Notes under the pieces: generated by a model
What the model saw: the letters and a program-made list of their open reading frames with translations, nothing else
What the model was told of the DNA's origin: nothing
Databases searched by the model: none
Part shown: positions 53,625 to 64,000 of the stretch, one piece after another
Layout: each line of letters starts with the position of its first letter
Position numbering within the stretch: the first letter of the stretch is position 1
Assembly: GCF_037392515.1 (NCBI RefSeq)
Contig: NC_090280.1
Location: 29,455,118-29,519,117, forward strand
Reading direction: 5' to 3'
Source: Haliotis asinina
Lineage: Eukaryota; Mollusca; Gastropoda; Lepetellida; Haliotidae
Length of the DNA stretch: 64,000 bases
Position numbers and translations under genes: made by a program

Positions 53625-56600
53625 CTTTGTGCTATCTTTACATTCCCCCAACATCGTTGCTTCAATTAACTGATCTTCAAGCACTTTACGACCAACTTCC
53701 AAAGCCCTGCATCATTATGGGTGATCTCAATGGTCATAACCCACTATGGGGTAGTGTGCATACAAGCAATATAGGAAGGTTACTTGAAGAGTTCATTTCA
53801 AATAATGATTTATGCATCTATAACGATGGCTCTCACACTTATCTACATCCTGGGAATGGTACTTATTCTAGTCTTGATTTATCTGTCACTGACTCAATCC
53901 TCCTGAATGAATTTGAATGGTCCGTCCATGACGACCTTTGTGGAAGTGATCACTTTCCTACATTTCTAACACCTGTAACCCCTTCTGACGTTCCTCCGTC
54001 ATCCAGATGGAATTTTAAGAAGGCTAACAGGCCTTTATATGAAACTCTCTGTGCTGACAAACTTAAACCTGAACTTTTCACTGATGTTGCTGACGCTATA
54101 AAGTGTTTTACTGATGAGGTGAACAACATAGCCAATGGATGTATCCCTAAGTCCTCCGCAACTCCACATATTAGAAAACCGTGGTTCAGCGATGATTGCA
54201 AACAAGCTCGGAAGGCACGGAAAAAAGCTGAATATTATTTCCGCCGCCATCCTACGGTCCACAATTTGAACAAATATAAAATTCTTAATGCTAAAGCTCG
54301 GCGTACCTTTAAGCAAAGTAAACGCCATTCTTGGCGAACGTATGTATCAAAGATCAGTGCACGTACGCCGATATCAAAAGTATGGAACATGATTCAGAAA
54401 ATCAAGGGTAAGGGCACTAAATCCAGCATTCAACACCTTCAGGATGGTGATCAGCTACTGACTAACAAATCCGATATCGCAAATAAACTGGGTGAAACCC
54501 TCGCCAAACACTCTTCTACAAATTATGTGCCTGAATTTCAGAAATATAAAAATCAGCAAGAAAAGAAAGCTATAAATTTCAGTTCAAATAATGATAGAAG
54601 ATTATAATGAAATATTTTCTATTCATGAGCTTCATACTGCTCTTGAACAAGCTCATGATACTGTTTAAGGAGCTGATCATATACATTATCAACTCCTGAA
54701 ACACTTACCAGAATCTTGTTTAGAAATCCTTTTAAATATATTTGATGACATCTGGACTTCGGGAAAATTTCAGTCTTCATGGCGAGATGCTATAGTAGTC
54801 CAAATCCCTAAACCTGGACGTGATCATACTGATCCTTCAAATTATCGACCAATTTCTCTCACAAGCTGTGTTTGCAAAACCATGGAACGAATGATAAACA
54901 ATAGACTAGTTTGGTACTTAGAGACCGATAACCTCATAACAGATATTCAGTGTGGTTTTCGTAAAAACAGAAGTACCATTGATCACTTAGTGCGTTTAGA
55001 ATCATTTGTCAAAAACGCTATAATTAATAAACAACATGCAGTCTCTATATTTTTTGATTTAGAAAAGGCCTATGACACTACATGGAAATATGGCATTTTG
55101 AAAGATTTGCATGACTTTGGACTGCGAGGCCGTGTGCCTCAATATATTTCCAACTTTTTAAATGACAGACAATTTCAAGTCCGAGTGGGTTCTACCTTGT
55201 CTGATCATTATAGTCAGGATCAGAGTGTCCCACAAGGCAGTATTTTATCTGTCACTTTATTTAGCATTAAAATCAACTGTTTATCTAAGGTTTTAAATGA
55301 TTCAATTGATGGATCACTTTTGAGGATGATTTAATATTTCTTGTCGCGGTAAAAATATGCATACTATTGAAAGACAACTGCAATTGTGTTTAAACAAAAT
55401 TAACAAGTGGTGTCTTGAAAACGGTTTTAAATTTTCTAAATCGAAAACTAATTGTATACATTTTTGTAGAAGATATAAACTGCATAAGGACCCTGAACTA
55501 TTTCTCAGTGGCACTCCCATCAAAGTGGTAAAGGAAGCTAAGTTCTTAGGTATAATTTTTGACTCCCATTTAACCTTTTTACCACATATTAAGTCCCTTG
55601 AAACTAAATGCCTGAAGGCCCTTGACTTGTTGAAAGTCATTTCTAATTGTAAGTGGGGAGGGGATCAAGCTACCTTCCTGCAACTTTATCGATCATTGAT
55701 CAAAACTTGATTACGGCTGCATCGTCTATGGTGGAGCCTGCAAAAGCAACCTAAAACTTTTAGATTCTGTTCACAATCAAGGTCTAAGACTTAGTCTTGG
55801 CTCATTTCGAACTTCACCCGTCGACACAATGTACGTTGAGGCTGATGAACCATCTCCTAAACAACGCCGTATAAAATTAGCTTTACAGTATATAACCAAA
55901 TTATATTCCAACGAGTCAAACCCTGCATTTAACTGTGTCTTTAAACCTCTGTATGAGGATTTGTATAACAAGAAGTTTTCCCTTGTTCCGCCTCTTGGAC
56001 TAAGAGTGAAACCTTTCCTTTCTGCTGCTGGTATAGCGCTAGACAACATAGCTCCCTCCCGTCTGATTTACTCTCCTCCTTGGCAGTTGGTTAGGCCACA
56101 AGTAGACCTTACACTGACTACATTTAAAAAATCAGAAACTAATGAATTACAATATAAACAAGAATATAATCAACTAAAAAATAAATATTGCAATTACAAA
56201 TCCTTATTCACAGACGGATCCAAGGACCACCGGTGGCGCAGTGGCTTGTGCTACTGTCATTGGATCTAAAACAATATCTTTTAGATTACCCGATAGCAGT
56301 TTAATTTTCACGGCTGAAGCAAACGTCATATTGACGGCTCTTAAATATATTCAAAGACACCCGAAACATCAACAATTTATAATCTATTCAGACTCTCTTT
56401 CTTGCCTTGAGGCGATTAAAAACGTATCATGTAAACATCCACTTTTAATAGAAATTATTGAATTATGTAATGATCTTGTTACTGGCCAGTGTGACATCGT
56501 CTTTTGTTGGTTACCCAGCCACGTTGGTATTACTGGGAACACAATGGCCGATCGTGCTGCGAAGGTAGCACTGAACAAATCTGTGACACCACTTCTTATC

Positions 56601-57466
56601 CCCTACTCTGATTATAAAGCTGTTATCAGATCTTATATCCGGGATATCATGCAGAAGAGATGGGACACTCAAGTAGGTATCAATACATTACATGCGGTAA
56701 AACCCTATGTTGGTTACACCTACTTGGGTTGTCAGTCCAGATTTGAGGAGGTCATCATCCGACGATGCCGTATTGGCCACAACAGGTATAGACATCAATA
56801 CCTATTGAAAGGTGAAGATCCTCCGTTTTGTATCCCTTGTGATGAACGAATCACAGTCAAGCATCTCTTGCTTGACTGTGTTGAGTACTCCATCACAAGG
56901 GATAAATATCACGAACTTTGCAGGATCTTTTTATTAATCATAGTTCTCATTTAATTATTGCTTTTTTAAAAGACTTAGATTTGTTGTCTGAGCTCTAAAT
57001 TGAGGGTTAAAGTACAGTAAAATTATTGTCCTCCCGAGAGGGTACGTAAGTCCCATAACATTCGAAGTAAATTAAAGCTCTCCACTGTTTTACTCGTAGT
57101 ATACGTGTAGTTTTAATATATGGCTAGATATGACGAAATTGCTAACGGCTGAAGGGATGATGTAAATCCAGCCAGGGTCCATGCAGGTAGCAAAAGTACT
57201 GTAAGTCCCCATGGTCCCTAGTATGGTGATCTACCTTCAGTTGTTGGCAATCTATAGCCCGTTTTTATATTGTAGTGTTCTCAGTAATTAAACTGTTTTA
57301 GATATCATTACTAGATTTAAATGAATGTCTGTGATATACTAGTGGTTTTGCTGTTCTTTGTCAACAGATTGTTTCAAGTATTATTGATATATATCATGTT
57401 TTTGTATTGTTCTCGTCACAATATGACTGAGATACTGCCGATAAATATTAACTCACTCACTCACTA
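53625..57466 (+). mobile_element. ACTC-LINE, nearly full ORF2 plus tail, 5'-truncated
   Basis: Starts inside the endonuclease (LQALYDQLPKPCIIMGDLNGHNPLWGS, CGSDHFP; frame 53627-54607), then RT fragments (54882-55334 with FFDLEKAYDTTW and QSVPQGSILS; 55357-55710 with KFLGIIFDSHLTFLPHIKSL), thumb (55829-56269) and RNase H (56241-56954: FTAEANVILTAL, YSDSLSCLEAI, CWLPSHVGITGNTMADRAAKVA). The zinc motif CIPCDERITVKHLLLDC is complete here. Frames shift near 54600, 55325 (within the FVDD active-site codons), 55705 and 56235. The tail ends AACTCACTCACTCAC at ~57466. Inactive; it shares the family 3' UTR. Confidence 0.88.
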
Positions 57467-60330
57467 TAACTTCCTGGTATTTTACACCCCAGATTTGTAA
57501 CCCATATGTGAGAAGAGGAGATATTTTGGAATCAAATATTTTACACGCAGTTTGAAAATCAATATGTTTGTTGCAAGTAAACAATGATAAGACTGGTCCC
57601 ATTGCTTTCCGTCCCTGAATTGCCAAAGTTTCACATGCCTTTGTCCATATCAATCTTCAGGAAAACATAATACCCAGGTAATTGTAATAAGTCACAATTT
57701 CGAGATTTATATTATTATAAGACCAATTTTCAAGTCTGGAAAGTATACCTCCATTTCTGAAGACAATGATTTTTTATTTGTTTATGTTTACACTTAGTCC
57801 CCATTTCGAGCAATACTCAGGTAAGACATCCAATTGCCTTTGCAGACCAACAGTGAAGAAGGAAAACAACAACATCATCTGCAAATAACAACAACATTAA
57901 ATCGTCAATACTCTGGTTAACAAATATACCATAATTGCGGGCCTCACACATTTCGTGCACAAGTTTATTGATAAAGAATATAAATAATACAGGACTTAGA
58001 ATGCAACCTTGTTTAACTCCAGCTGATGTACTGAACGCTGGTGTCTTATGATTATCGACTTTGACCGCTGCTTTAACGACATTATACATGTTTCTTAAGA
58101 CATTATAGCTCTTACCATTATAGCTTTTTACAAGCAGATATAACAATTTTCTTCTGTCAACGAGGTCAAAGACCTTTTAAAAATCTATAAATGCACCATA
58201 AAATCTACCTTTGTGCTTATTCAGATATTAGTACATAAGGCCTGTAAAGTAAATATTTGGTCTGCAGTGGAATACTCTGGGCGAAACCCAGCTTGAGATT
58301 CAGCAATGAGTTTATTAAAATGCAACCAGATTCTTATACTTTTTTCTATAATTAATGTAAAAGTCTTTTCACAACAGGTCAAGAGATATATGCCTCTGTA
58401 GTTGTTTGGATTATTTCTTGGCCATGATTTAAATAACGGGATTATCATACCAGTATTCCAGCTATCTGAAAATACACCACTATCCAAGACTTTATGGAAC
58501 AATAAGAGTAGAAAAGGTAAGAGATATGAACTACTCAGCTTTAAAAAATCAGGTGGTATACCATCATCACCAGGGGGCTTTACCTGGTGTCAAGTCCCGA
58601 ACATTGTTAAGTAACTCTTTTTCTGAGATATTACACTAATCAGTATGTCATTAGTAAGGTCTATTGGGGAATTATCACAAAATTCACAAGTGTGGTTATC
58701 AACAAAACTATACACTTCATCATCGAACGAATTATTCTGTTGTTTTTTTCTTTGGGTTCATACGTCTGGTGTGATGTTACCCGTTCCTTTGTCTGATAAA
58801 AATCGACGTTTCACTGTTCTCCAGAAGAGTCTACAATCACCTTCCAGAGGCGACATTTGAGATCTCATCTGCATGTACTTTATCGTATTGGTCTTTCCTC
58901 AGCTTGCAGTAACGTTTAAAGTTTGCTTTAGCTTGCAAATAATTTGTTAGGTCATTTTTGCAATGATACTTTCTAAGTTTAGTGAGATATTTATACTTCT
59001 CTGATTTCAGAAACTTGCACTCATTGGTTACTACTTTTTTCTTTAAAATTGTTTGCATTATAGCTCACAGCGACATTAACATAAGTGTCTAGGGATCAAA
59101 CAAATTCCTCCTTACATGTATCTATAATATCATCAGAAACCACCGCCTAAAATTGTTCATAGCTAGTATCATTCATTCTAAAGCGAGGTACTCGAACCAT
59201 CGGTATGTCATTATGGACATTTGTACATTGCTGTGTAGAGAAAATATTAGTAAAGGTGGTTGGTGGCGGTTGGTGATCTGATTCTGTCCTTGTGAGGACT
59301 GACATATCCTCCATATTAGGAAATAAACAAGTACTGAAGATAACATAGTCTACTATACTGGTTCCAGTGTTAGAAATATATGTCCAGTTAGCCCATTGGC
59401 GATATGCATGTGCATGGTTTTACCAAGAGTGAGCATCTCAAGACCATGTCGTTGATAAGTTTGTCATAACTCTAGAAGGCAGTACAACCCTCACTTTGTG
59501 CATTGTCCATGAAAGGGAAGAGTTGTGATCTAAGCCATCTCACCCTCTCCGTGAAATCTTCTGAGATGCGAAAGTTTATATCATCTTTCAGGAGAGATTT
59601 TCGAGCCTGTAGGATGTTACTTTCATCCTTGTAAGAGGTAAACTTTACAAGGGCAGGGTGAATGGCTGTTTTTGCTTTCAGTCGATGTGTCCGCTGCATC
59701 GGTACAGTATCGGAGTTTTCTAGTTTAAGGATATCGTAAAAGAAGTTTCTCACTTTGGCTTCACTATCCTCCAACGATTCCAAGAAATATCAGATTTGAT
59801 CTACGTGACTGTGCCTCGATGTTGTCAGTTTTAATTTCTAAATCAAACAATTTCTGTTTGCAATCCTACTTTTCTGCCTTTAGGTCAACTAATTTATCCC
59901 CAAAGTCTTCAGAAAGTCTATCAAACTTTGAGTTCATAGATGATTTCTCATCCTGAATTGTTTTCTTTGCAATGGCAGCCATATTAGTCCGGTCGGACTG
60001 TGCCTGTTCACTCCCACCCGATAAACATTCGCCCGCCACGTTTTTGTTGTCAATGTTGTTTGTAATCCGTTATTATTGGAGTCACTATTATAGTACCGAC
60101 CACCAGTTCTGGGTCCAGGGTTGCTTTCAAAGTCACCCGACACATCAAGCATACACAAGTCCACAAACAATCGTGTACCCATCTCGATACACGGCGTTAG
60201 CGTAATAACGGGGGTGTTCCAGCCACTTTGTTTTCAATCTTTGACAAAAAGGATCGAATGGTGGCCCTCCAAACATCAGACATGAAAGATCAAAGTGTGC
60301 TGTATGTACATCGACAAATGCTCCCAAATC
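57467..60330 (-). mobile_element. 2A-bearing LINE (CR1/Crack/L2 group), internally deleted
   Basis: Minus-strand order: 5' part; ORF1 start with a 2A-like peptide (60111-60182); coiled coil (FDRLSEDFGDKLVDLKAEK, ~59880-59945); L1-ORF1p-like RRM (QSRRSNLIFLGI then 59472-59783, RTHRLKAKTAIHPALVKFTSY ... RISEDFTERVRWLR); only the end of the endonuclease (GTSIVDYVIFSTCLF ... RTESDHQP, ~59300); linker (~58850-59050); RT (FPLFKSWPRNNPNNYRGI-like start 58221-58502, palm 57817-58146 with GVKQGCILSPVLF and LLFADDVVVF); and thumb (PLLTYGLQIWGVKY). It lacks its 3' end, which is cut at the ACTC tail of the preceding element. Several frame breaks. Confidence 0.82.
60111..60182 (-). other. 2A-like translational recoding peptide at ORF1 N-terminus
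   Basis: The first 24 codons end in VSGDFESNPGP, which matches the 2A consensus D-x-E-x-N-P-G-P preceded by a hydrophobic leader (LFVDLCMLD). In known 2A peptides the ribosome skips the final Gly-Pro bond, releasing the leader and the downstream protein separately. 2A sequences at ORF1 N-termini of non-LTR retrotransposons are established in several invertebrates. The leader has signal-like hydrophobicity. Confidence 0.75.
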
Positions 60331-60589
60331 GGTGAAGGCATGTTACTGTAACACCCAAGTTGAGACCCACATTATCAACCCGCTCAGGCATAAAAACAAT
60401 ATGTTAATGGTAAATTTACTAACATCTCAAAATCCCCTTCTGATACATTCAGTTGCAACTTTGTTAAAACATATATTTATTGCTAGATAATTATTTTAAT
60501 TTGTGTTCACGTGACATTATAAACGCAGTATATCTCAACTGCAAATTGGTCCATAAGCCCGTATATTACCGAATAAAAATGTCTGTCTG

Positions 60590-63500
60590 TCAAAATGGAC
60601 ACAGTGTATCTACCTGCTCAATGTCTGTTATGTGTGTTCATTGTGGTGAGAAGACACACACAACAGAACATTGTGACAGTGATTTTAAAAAATGCACGAA
60701 CTGCTCAGGCGACCATTCATCTTCTCCGAAACAATGACCAATTAGGAAAGAGCAAATGGCGATAAACAAGCTAAAGTTTTCCCAAAATATTTCTTTTTCT
60801 GAGGCAAAAAAAATCTGGTGAAGAGATCTGACCTTCCAGAAAGTTATGTTACAGTAGCAAAATCATCACCTGAATCCAGCTCGAAAATAACAAAATCATC
60901 CACAGGATGCCAAACTACCTTGACTTGGGTCAGTTCCAACTGTCCACAGCTTCTGTACCCTCCTATATCATCCCAGACTGAGGAATCACTTATTAGTTCC
61001 TCAAAGTATTTTTCTGGTCATAAATCCCCTTCTTCTTCACAGTCACGCTCTGAGTCCCACTCAACAGCTGACAGACAACAAATTGCTAAAATAAGCCCAA
61101 AGCTAAGCCTGATGCTTCAAAACAACAAAGTGGCAGAGCACCAAAGGGTCACAAAATAGAATTCAATTGTTCAACAAATATGGATCTCTTGAAGACAAGG
61201 ACGTGTCTCAAATGGTCCATTCTAGGCCACATAGCTTGTCGCCCTCCACAAAAGTGCTTGGTAGATCCCCAATAAATCCACCCAAAAGATAGTTTATTCC
61301 ACTAATATTGTACAGTGGAACTGCAGAGGACTGAGGACTAACTTACATGATTTGCAGGTATTAGTCCAAATTTTTACACCTTCAGCGATCTGTTTGCAGG
61401 AGACGTATTTAAAACAGACATACACTTTTGACCTTCATCATTACAAAGCATGTCATTGCTTTTCACCTCCAGGTGATAAGGCCACAATAGGATCTTCCAT
61501 TCTAGTCAATGAGAACATAATCCATAGCCCCGTTTCACTTAATACCAATTCCTTGCCGTACAACTAACTTTGCACGTTGCGTTTACATTATCTTCTCTCT
61601 ATATCTCTCCGTCTTTGACGTTTTACAAAAGGTTAACTGGGCTTTATATGAAACACTGTGTGCTGCAAAACTTAAACCTGAACGTTTTATTGACTTTCCT
61701 GATGCTATTAAATGCTTTCCCGATGAACTGAATTCCATTGCTGATGAGTGCATACCAAATTCCTCTGCAGTTCCACATATCCGGAAACCATGGTTCAGTG
61801 AAGATTGCAAACAAGCTAGGAAGGCAAGGAAAAAAGCAGAACATTATTTCCGTCGCCATCCTATGGTGTATAATTTAAATACATTTTAAATTTTAAATGC
61901 TAAAGCGCAGCGTACGTTTAAACAGAACAAACGCCAACCTTGGCAAAATTATGTATCCAAAATAAATTCTTGGACACTCATGTCCAAGGTATGGAACATG
62001 GTCAAGATAATTAAAGGTGAAGATACTAAATCTGGAGTCCATCATCTTAAACATGGAGATCAATTACAGATAAATCAGATATTGCAAAAAAACTGGGTGA
62101 AACCCTCGCTAAACACTCTTTCTTTTCTAATTATGTGTCTACATTCCAAAAGTACCAAAAACAACATGAAAGGAAACCTATTAACTTCAGTTCTGATAAT
62201 GGGGAATACTATAATGAACTATTTTCTGCTCACAAGCTCTATACGGCTCTTGAGCAAGTGAGTGAGTTTAGTTTTACGTCGCACTTAGCAATATTCCAGC
62301 TATATGGCGACGGTCTGTAAATAATCGAGTCTGAACCAGACAATCCAGTGATCAACAACATGAGCATCGATCTGCGCAATGGGGAACCGATGACATGTGT
62401 CAACCAAGTCAGCTAGTCTGACCACCCGATCCCGTTAGTCGCCTCTTACGACAAGCCTAGTCACCTTTTATGGCAAGCATGGGTTGCTGAAGGCCTATTC
62501 TACCCCGGGACCTTCACAGGTCCTCTTGAGCAAGCCCACGATACTGCTACAGAAGCTGATAACATACATCATCAGCACTTACCAGAATCCTGTCTTCAAA
62601 CTGTGTTGACTATTTTTGATTATATTTGGACATCGGTTAACTTTCCTCCCTCATGGCGTGACGCTATAGTAGTACCAATACCTAAACCTGCACGTGATCA
62701 TACGGATCCGTCAAATTATCGAACAATTTCACTAACTAGCTGTGTTTGCAAAACCATGAAACGCATGATAAATAATCGACTTGTTTGATACTTCGAAACA
62801 AAAGACCATATAACAGATATACAGTGTGGTTTCCGTAAAAATAGAGGTACTGTCGATCATTTAGTGCGTTTAGAATCATTTGTTAAAAACACTTTAATCT
62901 ATAAACAACACGATGTGTATATCTTTTTGGATCTTGAGAAGGCATATGATACAACCTGGAAATATAGCATTTTAAGAGATTTACATGACTTCGGTTTGCC
63001 AGGTCGTTTGCCTGATTTGTGGCCAACTTTTTAAATGACAGACAATTCCAGGTCCGCGTGGGTTCTGCCCTTTTTGATCATTACAATCAGTATCAGGGTG
63101 TTCCACAAGGCAGTATTTTGTCTGTTTATGTCTCATTTTAGCATAAAGATCAACAGTTATTCTAAAGGCCTACGACTTCGTCTTGGTTCTTTTAGAACCT
63201 CAGAGTCTCCTATCGACAGTCTTTACGTCGAAGGTGATGACCCTTCTCTCAACCAACGCCGTATAAAACTATTTTTACAATACATTACAAACTTAGCTTC
63301 TAATGAGTCTAACCCCGCATTTAATTGTGTCTTTAATCCTCTTTATGAGGATTTGTATAACAAAACGTTTTCCCTTGTTCCGCCTCTTGGGCTCAGAATC
63401 AAGCCATTTCTTGCTGCTTCTAGCATTGAGCTGGAAAATATAGTTCTTCTCCTCCTGAGCAATTGGTTAGATCCCAAGTGGACCTAACATTAACTACATT

Positions 63501-64000
63501 TAAAAATGAGAGAAGAATATAATCAATTAAAACATAAATATAGTAATTAAAAATCATTATTTATCTGCCACTGTCATTGGATCGAAAACAATATCTTCTT
63601 GATTACCGGATAACAGCTCGAATTTTACAGCTGAAGCCATATCAACGGCTCTTAAATATATTCAAAGACACCCTAAACATTAACAGTATATAATCTTTTC
63701 AGACTCTCTTTCTTGCTTTCAGGCTATTAAAATATTTCTTGCCAACATTATTGATTTGTATAGTAATCTTGCTACTGTTGGTTACCCAGCCACGTTGGCG
63801 TTTCTGGTAACACAATGTGCGATCTTGCTGCCAAGGCAGCACTCAACAAATCTGAGACACCACTTCTTATTCCATACTCTGATTACAAAGCTAGCATTAG
63901 AACTTACATCCGTGATCTGATGCAGAAAACGTGATACACCCAAGTAGGTATGAATAAATTACATGAAATAAAACCGCATGTTGGTTACACTTACTTGGCA
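60590..64000 (+). mobile_element. ACTC-LINE, ORF1 knuckles to RNase H, continues past window
   Basis: Begins in the ORF1 knuckle region (NGHSVSTC, CVHCGEKTHTTEHC, CTNCSGDHSSS), then the ORF1 tail (60818-61159). The endonuclease start (NIVQWNCRGLRTNL, ICLQETYLKQTYTF; ~61310-61560) follows. A deletion removes the rest of the endonuclease up to ~61625 (VNWALYETLC). RT fragments lie to ~63130 with a SINE-III inserted at 62259-62522. A second deletion joins FSIKINSYSK to GLRLRLGSF, removing the RT active site (~63160). RNase H is degraded (AEA, CWLPSHVG partly lost). Stops and shifts are numerous and this is one of the oldest long copies. The window ends in the pol C-terminus. Confidence 0.85.
62247..62534 (-). 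mobile_element. SINE-III inserted in a LINE, with perfect target-site duplication
   Basis: Perfect 12-bp direct repeats CTCTTGAGCAAG at 62247-62258 and 62523-62534 bound a 264-bp body. On the minus strand it starts GACCTGTGAAGGTCCCGGGG and ends GCGACGTAAAACTAAACTCACTCAC. It splits the LINE RT reading frame, so it is younger than that LINE. This is the best-defined SINE-III in the window and fixes both ends of the family. Confidence 0.93.

Noticed and set aside
1-64000. CRISPR arrays, bacterial operons or phage genes
   Set aside because: The repeats are transposon tails and microsatellites without spaced unique units. Genes have introns and signal peptides typical of animals.

Overview
The window looks like nuclear DNA from a marine gastropod, most likely an abalone (Haliotis) or close relative. 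The genes carry introns and the DNA is AT-rich. It is packed with interspersed repeats whose 3' ends read GATATGGCTGAAATATTGCC ... AACTCACTCACTC, a signature I associate with abalone genomes. The species call is inference from recall.

The host content is a head-to-tail cluster of four plus-strand paralogues (here A, B, C, D) of one secreted glycoside hydrolase. Each has the same three-exon layout: a signal-peptide exon (intron phase 0), a 145-nt exon (phase 1) and a long last exon. A: 2422-2655, 3732-3876, 6193-7649. B: 14725-14952, 16062-16206, 20392-21848. C: 27270-~27551 (exon 1 decayed), 28097-28241, 29551-31022. D: 39672-39905, 40743-40887, 49660-51131. The fold is a clan GH-A barrel with acid/base Glu in NEPDW and nucleophile Glu in (S/T)EFG, followed by two beta-sandwich regions. 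The best family match from memory is GH86 (beta-agarase/beta-porphyranase), which would suit a red-alga-grazing mollusc. C and D are a recent duplicate pair. C has a ruined exon 1. D has an intron 2 swollen to 8.8 kb by retroelements.

Almost everything else is transposon. The dominant family (here 'ACTC-LINE') is a non-LTR element of the I group, probably Nimb-like: ORF1 with CCHC knuckles, then endonuclease, reverse transcriptase, RNase H and a C-terminal zinc motif. It ends in a conserved ~45-bp 3' tail plus (ACTC)n. One copy at 32520-38487 is full length with a perfect 12-bp target-site duplication. About twenty others are 5'-truncated. Three SINE families (SINE-I and SINE-II with tRNA-like A/B boxes, SINE-III with a CCCGGGGTAGAATAGG head) end in a version of the same tail, which suggests they use the LINE's machinery. 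Other elements are two CR1/L2-like LINE fragments (44.9-49.3 kb), a third LINE whose ORF1 begins with a 2A-like peptide (57.5-60.3 kb), a Penelope-like element with long inverted arms (42.9-44.55 kb) and a Tc1/mariner relic (18.2-19.2 kb).

Layout: 0-1.95 kb LINE ends; 1.95-7.7 kb gene A; 7.7-14.7 kb SINEs, LINE ends and unrecognised DNA; 14.7-21.85 kb gene B; 21.85-26.5 kb SINE-I, LINE and a long ACTC array; 26.5-32 kb gene C block; 32.5-38.5 kb full-length LINE; 39-51.8 kb gene D block; 51.8-64 kb LINE copies, the last running off the window. No rRNA, functional tRNA, CRISPR or bacterial-type operon was seen.
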